Origin: Rhizomys pruinosus
Lineage: Eukaryota; Chordata; Mammalia; Rodentia; Spalacidae
Direction of reading: 5' to 3'
Assembly: GCA_009823505.1 (NCBI GenBank)
Contig: VZQC01004535.1
Location: forward strand, 143,308 to 207,307
DNA length: 64,000 bases
The notes beneath the pieces are model-generated. The model was not told the origin of the DNA and searched no databases. It saw nothing but the letters and a program-made list of their open reading frames with translations. Below, piece by piece: positions 11,645 through 53,523 of this stretch (the first letter of the stretch is position 1; each line of letters starts with the position of its first letter). The translations under genes and the position numbers were made by a program.

Positions 11645-11937
11645 ACATTTTTATTTTGTGTTATGTATGTGTGTGATGTATGCATGTGTGTGGCACACAC
11701 ATGTATACAATATTGGGGTGTGTGTATGTGTGTGAAGGCCAGAGGTCCACATCTGATGTCTTGAGCTCACCATTTTTGCTAGCTAATGAGCCTCAGGGAC
11801 CCTCCTATGTCTCCCTCCCCATGGCTGGGATTACAGGTGTGCACTAACAGCTTTTACACACAAGGCTGCCGGGGGACTGACCTTCTGGCCTGTTTGCACA
11901 GCAAGCATTTTTACCAATGGAGCCATCTCTCCAGCCC
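11645..11937 (-). mobile_element. Older rodent SINE (RSINE/B4 type) with TG-rich part
   Basis: Its right end GGAGCCATCTCTCCAGCCCA is the tRNA-like head seen antisense. The middle is TG-rich and unlike B3. Family assignment is tentative. Confidence 0.6.
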
Positions 11938-12214
11938 ACTCTCAATATCTTAAAAGAGAAAAAGGAAGGAGGCTTTCCTCACTGTTGGCAAGGTGCTGTT
12001 CCCTGATCTCTATGTGGCAGTGACGGGCATTTGCTGTGAAAGGCCCCAACACAGCTCAGGCCCTGGAATGTGGCTGGTCCTGCCTGCCAGGCTGCTAGCC
12101 ACAGCTTCCTCCTCCCGATCCGAAAGTCCCTGGGCTTGGAGGCCTGCCATTGGACTAGGAAATACATGCCAGAGAGCCACCCCGCCTGGGTCAGTGAGTA
12201 CTAATCAACAGGTT

Positions 12215-12335
12215 TATTTTTTTATTTAGGTTTTTTTTTTTAAAGACACGGTCTCCCTGTAGCCATAGCTGACCTGGAACTCCCTATGTAGACCAGGCCG
12301 CCAGGATTAAAGGTGAGTGCCATCATGCCTGGCAA
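12215..12335 (-). mobile_element. Truncated B1
   Basis: Antisense B1 with the central part deleted: GACACGGTCTCCCTGTAGCC joins almost directly to CCAGGATTAAAGG. Confidence 0.8.
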
Positions 12336-12344
12336 CTAGTTAAA

Positions 12345-12522
12345 AAAAATTTCATTTTAGTGGGATGTGTGTGGGAGAAACAGGAGCCATGGTGTGTGTG
12401 AGGAAGTCACAGGACAACTTTTGGGAGTCAGGTCTCTTCTACCACGTGGGCTCTGGGGACGAAACTCAGGTGGTCAGATTTGGCATGAGTGCCTTTACCT
12501 GGTGAGCTATCTCCCCAGAATT
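12345..12522 (-). mobile_element. B4/RSINE-type SINE
   Basis: Diverged antisense SINE ending GGTGAGCTATCTCCCCAG, adjacent to the truncated B1. Confidence 0.6.
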
Positions 12523-12808
12523 TGATCAAGAAGAGGCTCCAAACATGAGCTGGGCGGGGGAAACGGAGGTGGATCAGCACTGACCCTACGTGGACCTGCG
12601 TCTCCTTGTTCTAGGGCGTTTAGCCTCTAGGGGAGGTGCTGGCATTATGTTTAGATGGGGCTTGGAGCCCGGCACATCTCCTGGGCCCACAGTCTGCCCC
12701 CCGCTCCTTCAGTTTCTCCATCTCTCCTTAGGCTGTGGTTCCCAGGAGAGGGGAATCCGTACACTGAAGGACAGGGAGATGGGAAAGTTTGAGGTCAAGG
12801 TCAAAGGT

Positions 12809-12922
12809 GGACCCCACACTCACAGACATGCTGTAGGGACCCCACACTCACAGACATGCTGTAGGGACCCCACACTCACAGACATGCTGTAGGGACCCCA
12901 CACTCACAGACATGCTTTAGGG
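12809..12922 (+). repeat. 28-bp tandem repeat, four copies
   Basis: Unit GACCCCACACTCACAGACAT plus GCTGTAGG, repeated four times almost without change (the last has GCTTTAGG). It lies in the presumed Pdxk 3' UTR. Confidence 0.95.
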
Positions 12923-14059
12923 ACCCCAAACTTCAGCAAAGTGGAGTGATGGAGGTCACCTTTGAGCAGTAGACAGATCACAGTTTACATCAGGGTTCTG
13001 AAGGCCACCTTGCCAGCACAGTGCCAACAGCTCCCTGTAGAAGCAAAACTTGGGGGAGGGGTACTAGCTAGCTGGCTTCACACAGGAGCCTCTCGGCCCT
13101 CAGCAAGTGGTGCCCACTGAATACAGAACCAAAGTGAGGAACCAGAGTTAAATGTGCCCCTGGGGAACAGGTGCCACCGCTGCCTCTCTGTCCCTGGCTG
13201 TCTGCCCACCAACATCTGCACTGTCACCAGCAGAAAGAGGCAAGTGTAACGTTGACAGAATTTTAGGATGGGATGAGGAGCCAATGTGGTGACCTTCCCT
13301 CAAGATGCCAGCTACCCCTGAGCCCAGCAAGGGCCCCCATGTTGGTCAGATTCCCACAAGTTGCTCCCAAGTTACAAGAGGTCCTGCTGACACCCATGAG
13401 GCTTGCAGAACCCCTGGAATTTTCAGGGCCCTGGAAAGGTCCCTGTCACAGTGACCACATGCTTGTGTACACACTCAAGCATGGGGATACGAAACCTTCC
13501 CATACAGTTCAACAGCTGTTTAAATCCAACATCCCTGGAAAACCAAAGAGCAGCAAAGTAAGACACAGAAATCTAATGCAGGGACAGAGGGTCAGACCAG
13601 AATGGCAACGAAGAGATTTGGCATAATTCTTCTAGATGCCTACATTAAGACCCAACCCAATCTCAAAGACACAATGCCACCACAGGCCCAGCCCATGTAG
13701 GGTTACGGATCTGGGGGCAATGGCAGCCAGTGGTCCAACGGAGCAGGCCCTTTTCTTGCAGGTACAGCCACATACCCATGTGAGACACCTCTGAGCAGGT
13801 CACACGGGGCAGTCAGGAGGCCGGGAGCCTCAGGGGGAGGGGACTTGGTTTTGGAATCACAAACTTCTGTGACAGCTTTGTTACTTTTTAAAAAGCACGA
13901 TGGCACATTTTCACGATTGAGACCGGCTGATACCTGACACTCATGAAAGAACAAAATGTCAAGTTTCGGTTATGGCTCTAAGGCAGACGTTACAGCTTTT
14001 CACAGGGACGAAAACGGAGACAGCAGCACGCTGTGCGCCAGGGATGGGTGTGTGTGGCC

Positions 14060-44260
<30,201 letters not shown>

Positions 44261-44752
44261 CGCACGCTGCAGACCCGGGTGGGCACCACGCCTGCTCACC
44301 CTGGACACACTCCCGAGTGTCATTCGTGCGCTCACTAAGTCATTCATTCATTCCACCCAGGCCCAAGCCCCCTGACCTCCCACATAACAATCCTGGAAGG
44401 AGCCTGGCCTCTAGCTCCCAAGGAGCTCCAGCGCAGTAAGACCCCTAGGACCCTGTGGCCTCGTGGCCTGCAGAGAAGCCCAGGCCAGGCCTGTTCAGGG
44501 CACCCAAGAGGACAGATCTGATCCAGCTGCACCGGACTCTTCGACTCCCACTCGGGATTTTCCACCCCCGAGAGTGCACATCTCTGTCCCATTCCCACCT
44601 CCAGACTTGGCACTTTGGGGCCCCGTGGTCTTTCACCAGGCTCACAGCTCCACGGTATAGGCCAGCATGTGACGTTTTGAACTTGGTGAGAACTTCCTGG
44701 GGGACTGGCCTGCTCTGAGGACAAGACATTTTCTGGAGAGCAGATCAACATT

Positions 44753-44818
44753 AGACGGAGGAAGTAGCTCAGCAGCAGAGTGCACAGGGCCCTTGGTTTA
44801 AGCCCAGCACCTGAAAAA
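44753..44818 (+). mobile_element. ID-like SINE
   Basis: tRNA-like fragment with GTAGCTCAGCAGCAGAGTGC and GGTTTAAGCCC. Confidence 0.6.
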
Positions 44819-44889
44819 GTAAACGAAAGATGAAGTAGATTGTAAGGAATAATTTATTGGACTTAATTAAAAAGAACATTGTAGAGACA

Positions 44890-45330
44890 ATTTTTAAATA
44901 TTTTATTCATTTATTTTATGTGGATAAGTGTATTGCCTGCATGTGTATGTCATGCAATGCCAGAGGTCAGAAGGTGTCACATCCCCTGGACCTAGAGTAA
45001 GGGACAATTATTAGGAGCCATGTGGTTTGCTGGGAATCGAACCTAGGACTTCTGCAAGAGCAGTCAGTGCTTTTAACTGCTGAACCATCACTCCAGCCCT
45101 GGTCTACATAGCAATTTCCAGGCTAGCCAGCGCTATGAACAGGGATCCTGTCTCAAAAACAACAAAACAAAAAGAATCACTGGCTTGGTTACTATACCTT
45201 TAATCCCAGTACTGGGAGAGGCAGTCAGAGGCAGGTAGATCTGAGGCCAGCTTGGTCTATGTAGAGAGTTCTAGACCAGCTGGAGCTAAAGGGAGACCTT
45301 GTCTCAAAAACAAACAAACAAATAAACAAA
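44890..45330. mobile_element. SINE cluster: B3, B1 fragment, B1
   Basis: Antisense B3 with a deleted middle (44890-45098), a sense B1 3' fragment (45100-45175) and a full sense B1 (45180-45330). Confidence 0.82.
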
Positions 45331-46044
45331 AATGGTTTGAATTCCTTGACATAAATAAAAGTTTTATAGTGTTTAACAGAAAAGATGAATATTTAATGTT
45401 TCTTCTAAGCACCCAAAGATCTTGGGGCACAGCAGACTCACATAGGAGGCCTAGGGGCCTAGCCGTATCTTCCCTTCTTGATCTTGGCCCCTGTGCTCTT
45501 TCAAGGGGAGACCCCCCCAATAGAGACAGCACTTAGATGAACAACTTAATGTGGTGGTTGTTAAGTAGCAAGTAGACCTCAATGGCCAGCCTGAGCACAA
45601 AGTCATTTCCTGATGCCTCAGAGAATGAAGACACTGTGGAAACTGCAAGTCTACTAACAAGACATCCACAGGCTGGCCAGCCAGAGCCACCTGTTTCCTG
45701 TCAGGTCTCTGTCCCTGTGTCCAGCCAAAGCCAGCGTTTGGAAGATGTGCTGGTCAGGGGTCGGGGTTCTGCTGGGTGGCACCACAGCACTATGAAGAAG
45801 GGATGAAGAAGGTGTTTCTTAGAGGGAGGTTGGCAAGACCCCAAATCTGGGCCCAGTCTGGAGGCAAGTGGAAGTGTTCCAGGAAGGTTTCCAGAACCCT
45901 CCACTGAAACAGATCTCCCGCTAGGCTCCTCTTCCATAGAGCTCCAGCTGTCTGGGGTGCTGGTGTGAGTGGGCAGGAGCTTGAACCTTGGAAAATAGCA
46001 CTGGATATGGTGAGCTTCTGTCACATGAGCAGCAATTGGAGGGG

Positions 46045-46645
46045 GTATTTTTTAGACAGGATCTCCCTTTAGCCCCAGCTGGCCTGCTCCTATGTAGACC
46101 AGGCTGGCCTTTAACTCACAGAGATCCACCTGCCTCTGCCTCTCGAGTGTTGGCTATGTGCAGCAATTTTTAAAGAAAAAGCTTTTTTTTGTTTTTTTTT
46201 TTATTTTTTTATTTTTATTTATTTTTATTTTTTATTTTTTTATAAGGGAATACTTTATTTTTTTATATTTTGTATGTGTAGAATGTACTGCTGCTGTAGG
46301 TTGTGGCACCCGTGTCGTGCAATGTGAGGTCAGAAGAGGGTCTCAGATTCCCGAACTGGAGTTCTCCTGGAATTGGAGTTACAGACGGTTCTTACCGACA
46401 TGTGGGTGCTGGGATGAACCCGGGACTCTGCAAGAGCAGTCTGCTCTTAACCATAGGCTACTCTCCAGCCCCATATTTTATAAAATTTTATTTGCCAGGC
46501 ATGGTGGGTGCACAGCCTTTAATCCAGCACCTGGAGGCAGAGGCAGTGGATCTCTGTGAGTTCAAGGGCAGCCTGGTCTACATACTGAGTTCCAGGACAG
46601 CTGGAGTTACAGGGAGACTCTGTCTCAAAAAGACCAAAAATAAAT
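46045..46645. mobile_element. SINE cluster: B1, T-rich tract, indel-rich B3, B1
   Basis: Antisense truncated B1 (46045-46160), a T-rich tract (46180-46255), an antisense B3 with the internal duplication and many one-base deletions (46255-46475), and a sense B1 (46493-46645). Confidence 0.82.
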
Positions 46646-46649
46646 GTTT

Positions 46650-47612
46650 TTATTTATTATTTTGATTTTTGTCACAGCAATTGAAGAGAAACTAGAACAT
46701 AAATTGCTACCGAGAGTGGGCTATTGCTGTGACAGACCTGACCTTGGTGTTTTGGGGGAAGATTGTGGAAGTGTTTGGAACTTTGTGCTGGAAAAAGTCA
46801 TTGAGTCCCTAAAGTTTGATTCTGTGGAGCTTGGAATAGTTATGCTGAAAGAGATATAGACAATGGAGGCCTGGCTTGCAAAACTTCAGGGGGAAGCAGA
46901 CACCATCAGGGCTGTTTGCATATTTTTGAATTGAGAATCTGTAGGTTCTGGTCATCTGGGGCTGAAGAATCAGCTGTAAGTAACAAGAGGCCAGAACCTG
47001 AAGTGAAACCTTTGTTTATACGGGACAACTGATGCTGGCTAGCTGGGGCTGAAAAAATCAGCTCTAAGTAACATAAGAGACCAGCATCATTGTAGAGTGA
47101 AATCTTCTGGGAAGTATTTCTTCAGGGTCAGCAAACAGAACCTGTGGTTCAGAGGGGGCCTGACCCTCCACCTCTAGCTGGAAGCAGGACTTGGTAGTGT
47201 GTGTAAGAGTCTCCTATATGGTTCTGGATGTTGAGATGTGAAGGGGTCACAGAGAGCAGCCAGAGCGTGGCACTGTGAAGGTCAGGAAAGACCATTGGTG
47301 GAAGTGCACCTCGGTTGCAGTGAAGACCCCAGGATTGCAGGGGTCATGGAGAGAAGCTGAGGTTTTGCACCAGGAGAGGTCAGACGAGAACATTGGTAAA
47401 GGTGCTGCCTCAGTTTCAGTGAAGACCCCAGGTTTTTGGAAATGCCAGGACCATGGGACGACCACCAAGAGCAGCAGCAGGTGTGGAATGGAGCTGGCCT
47501 GGGCCTGCAGGTTCCTGCCCTGAGTTCCTACCTTAGGATCCCTGAGTGATGAACTGTGACCCGGGAGATGTGAGCTGAATAAACCCTTTCCTCCCTCTTC
47601 CGCCCCTAAAAA
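46650..47612 (+). mobile_element. Probable unnamed rodent interspersed repeat
   Basis: A continuous non-SINE block ending GCTGAATAAACCCTTTCC, an ending I associate with abundant rodent elements. It contains internal near-repeats (CATCTGGGGCTGAAGAATCAG and a similar copy 80 bp on; GTGAAGACCCCAGG twice). There is no long conserved frame. Family not named. Confidence 0.5.
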
Positions 47613-47614
47613 TA

Positions 47615-47990
47615 GTTTTTATTTTGTGTATTCGTATATTGTCTGCGTGTGTATAAGTGTACCTGTGTCATGTAGTGCCTGCAGAGGTCAGAAGAGAGTA
47701 TTGGATTCCCTTGTAACTAGAGTTACAGATAGTTGTTAGCCGCCATGTGGGTGCTGGGAATCGAACCCGGGTCTTCTGCAAGAGCACAAGTGCTCTTAAC
47801 TGCTGAGCCATCTTCTTCACACCCAGTAGATTTTTTTTTTTGGTCTTTTTGAGACAGGGTCTCCCTGTAGCCCCAGCTGTCCTGGAACTCACTCTGTAGC
47901 CAGGCTGGCCTTGAACTCCCAGAAATCCATCAGCCTCTGCCTCCCAAGTACTAGGATTAAAGGTGTGTGCCACCACGCCCGGCCCTGCCC
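47615..47990 (-). mobile_element. B3-type SINE and B1 SINE
   Basis: Antisense B3 (47615-47818) and antisense B1 (47828-47985, ending CACCACGCCCGGCC). Confidence 0.88.
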
Positions 47991-48097
47991 CAGTAAGATT
48001 TTTATGAGCACATGCCAGTAACCACTAATGGCCAGTTCCTGGCTGTCTACCCCCCCCACGCTTTGATTTACCAGAGGTAAAGGAGTATGGAGGCCCT

Positions 48098-49402
48098 TTT
48101 TTTTTTTTAAGGCATGTGCCACCACACCTGACTCCAAGATGGTTCTTAGCCGCCATGTGGGTGCTGGGAATAAAACCCGGGTCCTGCAAGAGCAGTCAGT
48201 GCTCTTAACCTGCTGAGCCATCTCTCCAGCCCAGAGGCCCCCTTCTTTTCTTGTTTCTTTTGAGACAGGGTCTTACTATGCTCCCTTGGCTGTGCCTGGA
48301 AACTCACTAGTAGAACAGACTGACGTTGAGAAGCACCACCTGCTTCGGCATCCCGAGTGCTGAGGTTAAAAGCATGCGCCACCATTGAAGGCTGCTTGTG
48401 AAGTTTGCCTAGTGAAAGGTGGGGCAGGAGAGGGGTGTATTTGAATTTGAACACAGTGTATATGCCCCTGTGCATTTGAAATGCCCCATTAGGATCCCAT
48501 ACCCAGAGGATGTTTGGGCAATAGCTTCACAGCCCCGTGGTTTCCTGAATTAGCACAAGAGGCCTTCAGTGCAAGGAATGGCACTTTGAACAAGGGCTGG
48601 GCCATCAGTTCCAACCCAGTGCTGGGGCTGCTAACAGACATTACAGCTTGATAGAGTGCCTTAACTGCCAGGAATGCCTCCACCGTTCTGGGGGACAGAC
48701 AGCCAAGATTCAGTTCCTGGTGAGGGTCTGGTATGCCATGAATTTCAAGGTGGCTGGGACTGATGCAGAGCTCTGTTGTGGCAAGACCACCTTAGTAAAC
48801 CCAAACCAACATGCCAACCAGCATGACTGACTGACAGAGATAACTGCTGATCATCCTTTGCTCTATCTCATTTCATTAGCTTTGCAGAACTACCTGCTTC
48901 CTCCACAACATATCTGGAAAAGCCCATGTGACTACAGAAAAGAGTGAACTCTATTCCTGGAAAAGTCAGACCCCCAGACATGATGGCCCACACCTTTAAT
49001 CCTAGCATTTACTTGGGAGGCATAGGCGGAGGATCTCTGTGAATTCAAGGCCAGCCTGGTTTACATAGCTAGTTCCAGGCTAGCTGGGGCTACAGGGAGA
49101 CCCTGTTTAAAAAAAAAAAGACCAAAAGTCAGACCCAAATTTCCTTCCTTCTCCCTCACTTAACTCATGAGTAACCCTCCCCTATATTACCAGTTTGTGC
49201 TTAAGAGGATCCCAGGGATGTGATTCTCTACTTTGAGACACTTAAACCCATCCTTGTAGGTGTACTAAAGTCAGAGAGAGAGAAAGAGAAGAGACTGAGA
49301 GTGTCCTGAAATTCGATATGAAGACCAGGATGGACTCACAGAGATTTGCCTGCCTCTGCTTCCTGAGTGCTGGGATCAAAGGTGTGCACCACCATTTCCA
49401 GC

Positions 49403-49440
<38 letters not shown>

Positions 49441-52400
49441 TGTGTATTAATGCTAGTACTTAAATTCTATATTACAACTTTTCTTTTTTATTTATTTATT
49501 TGGTAGTGTATGAATGTAACTGTCTGCATGCTAGGTGTTGTGGCACCCTGTGTCGTGCCAATTTCCGCAGAGTTCAGAAGAGCGTGTCAGACCCGGAACT
49601 GGAGTCGCTTTCCGGGAAGGTAGTCAGGGTTCTCAGCCTCCATTGTGGGTGCCTGGGTGATCGAACCCCGGGTCCTCTGTACAGAGCGGCAGCGCTCTTA
49701 ACCGCGCTAGCCCCTTACAACCGTGCTTAATAAACCCAATTTTGGCTTTATAGTAACCATTCTTCAAATTCTTTTCTGTGGCTAAGTCAGGATCCAGTTT
49801 CATTAGGAAAGCCTCAGAAAAGAACTCGGGCTAAAGCAGGCAGAGGCAGCACGCCGTAACCCCAGCACTAGAGACAGATAGGCAGGCTCTAGAGTTAAAG
49901 GCCAGCCTGGTCTACACAGTGAGTTGTGCTCCGGCTGGCCAGATGTCCATTCTGTGTTTTTTTTTTTTTTTTTGTGTGCTTTTCGAGACAGGGTCTCCCT
50001 GTAGCCCCGCTGTTCCGGGAACTCCTCTGTGAGACCGCTTGCCTTGAACTCACAAAGATCCCACCTGCCTCTTCCTCCCCCAATGCAGGATTTAAAGGCA
50101 TGCACACCACGCGCCGGCTTGTTTCTTTCTTATATAAAGAGACAATTGGCCAGGTGTGGTGTGGTCCCATGACTTTAAACTAGTCACTTGGAAGCCAGAG
50201 GCAGGAGATCTCTGTGAGTCAAGGCAGCCTGAAGCATGGACATAGCAGTTCCAGGACAACAGGGGCTACAGGAGACCCTGTCCCCAAAAAAGATACAAAT
50301 CTCTGAGCTGGAGAGTGGCTCCAGCCCAGGTAGCAGCACCGACTGCTTCTCCGCAGAGGACCGGGTTCAAATCCCTAGCACCACATGGTGGCTAACAACA
50401 GTCCATTATTCCAGTTCCAGTTACAGAAAGAGCTGAAACCCTCTTCTGACCTCCAGGGCATTGCACCACATGGGCGCACTTACATACAGGCTAATATTAT
50501 TTTTTGTTTTGTGGTATTTTGAGACAGGGTTCTCCCTCTCCACCTGGCCTGGCTGGCCTTGAACTCACAGAGATCTGCCTGCCTCTGCCTCTGGAGCTCT
50601 AGAGTGCTGGGATTAAAGGGGTTAAAGATACAAATCTCATGGTTTTGACCCCAGCACTGGGGAGGCAGAGACAGGCCAATCTCTTTGAGTTCAAGGCCAG
50701 CCTGTCCATAGAGTTTTCCAGGCCAGCTTGGGCTTACCAAGGAGACCTAATCTCAAAACAACGCCCCCCCAACCAAAAAAAAACAACAAAAACAAAAAAC
50801 AAAAACAAAACAAAAACCAACAACAAAACCCCCACAAACCTCATATATGACATCTATTCTGACCTTATTATCTTGGCAAAGGGCCCACCTCCTCCTATCA
50901 TCCCTTGTGGGGATAGGTGGCCTTCTCTATTCTTCTAATCTGCTGAACCAACAGCCTCATCCTCAGAGAATCACCCTGTGAGCCTATTTGGGAGAAGCTG
51001 ATCCTACCTTGAGACCCTTGTTCCAGGGTGAACCTTGCCTATAAACAGGCAATTCTAGCTTGACCTGCCACATACAAGCCTACCTGGAAATCCACATGTT
51101 GAGATCCTAATCCACAGGCTCTCACTCAGCACGTGACCTTAAGGTTCCCTGTAGCCATAGTTCCCCTGGAACTTGCTATGTAAAGACCAGGCTGGCCCCC
51201 ACTCAGCAGATCCTCCTGCCTGCCTGCCTTCTGAAGCTATTTTTCTTCAGAGGATTGCCAAGGACCTAATAAAATCATAGGGTGATTCCTGAGGATTCCT
51301 AAGATAGTTCAAAACTGGCAAGAAAAGCTTTTAAAAAATTTTTATTTATTCTTGTATGTGTATGAATGTACCTGTCTGCATGTAGGTTTGTGCACATGTG
51401 TCATGCAAAATGCACGTGGACGGTCAGAAGAGGGTGTTGGATTCCCCTCCATAGGGTACTAGGGATCGAACTCTGGGTGTCCTCTGCAAGAGCAGTCGGG
51501 GGCCTCTTAAAACGTGCAAAGGCCATCCTCCAGCCCAAAACTTGGCAAGATAAAACTCTCAGGTCACAGAGATGTGGGAATCTAGGGTTTCTCCACTGTA
51601 AACAAAATTAACAGTTTGTGAGATTCCTAGAAACTTCCCTGGAGAGGGCTGAGGCCCTACCCGCGGTCACATAATTCACTGCTATTCTGACACAGAATAT
51701 CTCTGGAAAGGGAATGTCATTTCTATGTACCAAACCTTCACTGCAAACATCATCTGTACTGGAATTCTTGCTTCTTACCAGATGAAAGGTGTTTAACCAG
51801 ACTCCAAAGTGGGACTCCTTCCCCTTCCTATGTTCCTATATTTTTCTCTGGCTTTCTATTCTGACTCACATATAGAAGGTGGAAGGCAAATGTGTGATAT
51901 ACACCTGTAACTGCAGCACTAGGGAGGCCAACCAAGGCAGTTCAAGGCTGTCCTGGGTACATCGGGAGCCCCTGTCTCATATTTAAAAAAAGGAATGGGT
52001 TCAACCAGTTGTGGAACTTTGGGGTTTTTTGTTGTTTTTTTTGGTTTTTTGTCTTTTTTCAGACAGGGTCTTGCTGGTAGGCCAAGATGTCCCAGGAAAT
52101 TCACTGTATAGATCAGACGTGGCCTTGAACATAGAGATCGCACTCCCAAGTGGCTGGGAGTAAAGGTGTTATTAAAGCCACCAAGGCTGGCTTTTGTGTG
52201 GAACTTTATAATCGTCTCCATTTGTTGTGAAAATACTTCTTTTGATGAGTGGTGAAAGGAATACTTTCCTATAAAATAAGGATATATATTCAGAAATGGT
52301 AAGAAATTGGGGTCGGGAGAGATGGCTCAGCGGTTAAGAGCGCTGACTGCTCTTGCAGAAGACCCGGGTTCGATTCCCAGCACCCACTTGGCAGCTAAGA

Positions 52401-53522
52401 ACCATCTTTAAGCCTGGCATGGTGGTACATGCCTTTATTCCTAGCACTTGGGAGGCAGAGGCAGGTGGATCTCTATGAGTTCAAGGCCAGCCTGGTCTAT
52501 AGAGTGAGTTCCAGGACAGCTGGGGCTATAGGGAGACCCTGTCTCAAAAAGATTAAAAAAAAAAAAAAGACCAAAAACCCTCCAAAATACATTTACAAAA
52601 AAAAAAAAAAAGAAAGAGAAGAATAGTGAAAAATTACCGTTGGTCTAGGCAAGGTTGGATTTCCTTTCAATTGCTGTGACAAAACACTCTGACCAATACC
52701 AACTTGGGGGAGGAAAGGGCTTACCTGGCTCACACTTCCTGGGTTACAGTGTAGGAACCTAGAGGCCACAGAGAATGCTGCTTACTGGCTTGCTCCTTCT
52801 GGCCCATGCTCAAGCCTGCTTTCTTTAAAAAAACCTTGCCCAAGGAGGTCAGCACCACAAGTGGCTGGGCCCTCCACAAATCACTCAATAACCAAAAATG
52901 CCATATAGAGTGGCCCACAGGCCTGTCCAATGGGGGCAATTCCCCAATTGAGGTCCCTCAACCCAGTGTGTCAAGTTGACACTAAGGTTATCCAGCAGAC
53001 AAGTGAGAGAAATGTTTTTCTGTAGGTGTGTACTTTGCCTGTGCTTACAATATCACACGTGATTTCTCTCCCTTTTAAGCGCTTAAAGCCAATAAGATAG
53101 TTTGTTGATTAAAAACCCAAAATAAAGCTGGGTGGTGGGCACATGCCTTTAATAACCCAGCACCGAGGAGCAAGAGGCAGGTGGATTCCTGAAGTTTCAA
53201 GGCAGCCTGGTCTAACATAGTGACCTCCAGACATGTGGACTAAAGGGAGGCCCTGCCATCAAAAGACAAAAAAAAAAAAAAAAAAAAAAGACAGAGCCGG
53301 GCAGGGTGGCTCACATTTAATCCCAGCACTCAGGAGGGAGAGAAGGCAGAGGCAGGTGGATCTCTGTGGGTTCAAGGCAGCCTGCGACATAGGAGCTCCA
53401 GACCGAGCTGGAGCTAAAGAGAGACCCAGGCTCAGAAAGTTTAAAACAAACAAACAACAACAAATCAACAAAACAAAAACCAAAAACAACAAAAACACCA
53501 GGTGTGGTGACGCACAACTTTA
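48098..53522 (+). repeat. Direct duplication of about 5.4 kb, copy 1
   Basis: From a T run at 48098 to the last base before the N at 53523, this segment repeats as copy 2 with an offset of 5424 at its start and about 5406 further on. Order of content: partial B3 and B1 (antisense, 48110-48390), an unidentified block (48395-48965), sense B1, truncated antisense B1 with a TG microsatellite (49320-49447), antisense B3, B1 elements, sense B3 (50310-50500), single-copy-looking sequence (50845-51330, 51540-51900), B1s, sense B3 (52310-52410), an unnamed element (52655-52990) and B1s. Its SINEs contain many one-base indels compared with copy 2. Confidence 0.95.
48395..48965. other. Unidentified block, present twice (also 53815-54385)
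   Basis: It is not SINE-like. Open frames on both strands (48489-48683 minus, 48648-48830 plus) are preserved in the second copy only because the copies are nearly identical, so this is not evidence of coding. I do not recognise it. It could be an old pseudogene or an unnamed repeat. Confidence 0.4.
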
Positions 53523-53523
53523 N
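53523..53523. other. Single N at duplication junction
   Basis: One undetermined base separates the truncated B1 at the end of copy 1 from the T run that begins copy 2, exactly at the duplication boundary. Confidence 0.98.

Larger units (their letters stand above)
8050..14059 (-). other. Pdxk: Probable Pdxk 3' UTR
   Basis: About 6 kb follow the stop codon without another recognisable gene. The minus strand has AATAAA at 8078-8073, followed by GU-rich sequence, as expected of a cleavage site around 8050-8058. Inside lie B3, B1 and older SINE insertions and a 28-bp tandem array. Long PDXK 3' UTRs are known in mammals. Shorter alternative ends, for example AATAAA near 11650 or 12212 on the minus strand (both inside SINEs), cannot be excluded. 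Confidence 0.5.
44262..48097. other. Upstream flank of Pdxk
   Basis: Beyond the CpG island I see no exon. 44300-44740 and 45340-46040 look single-copy, and the rest is the listed SINEs and one unnamed repeat. Any distal enhancer would not be recognisable from this sequence alone. Confidence 0.6.
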
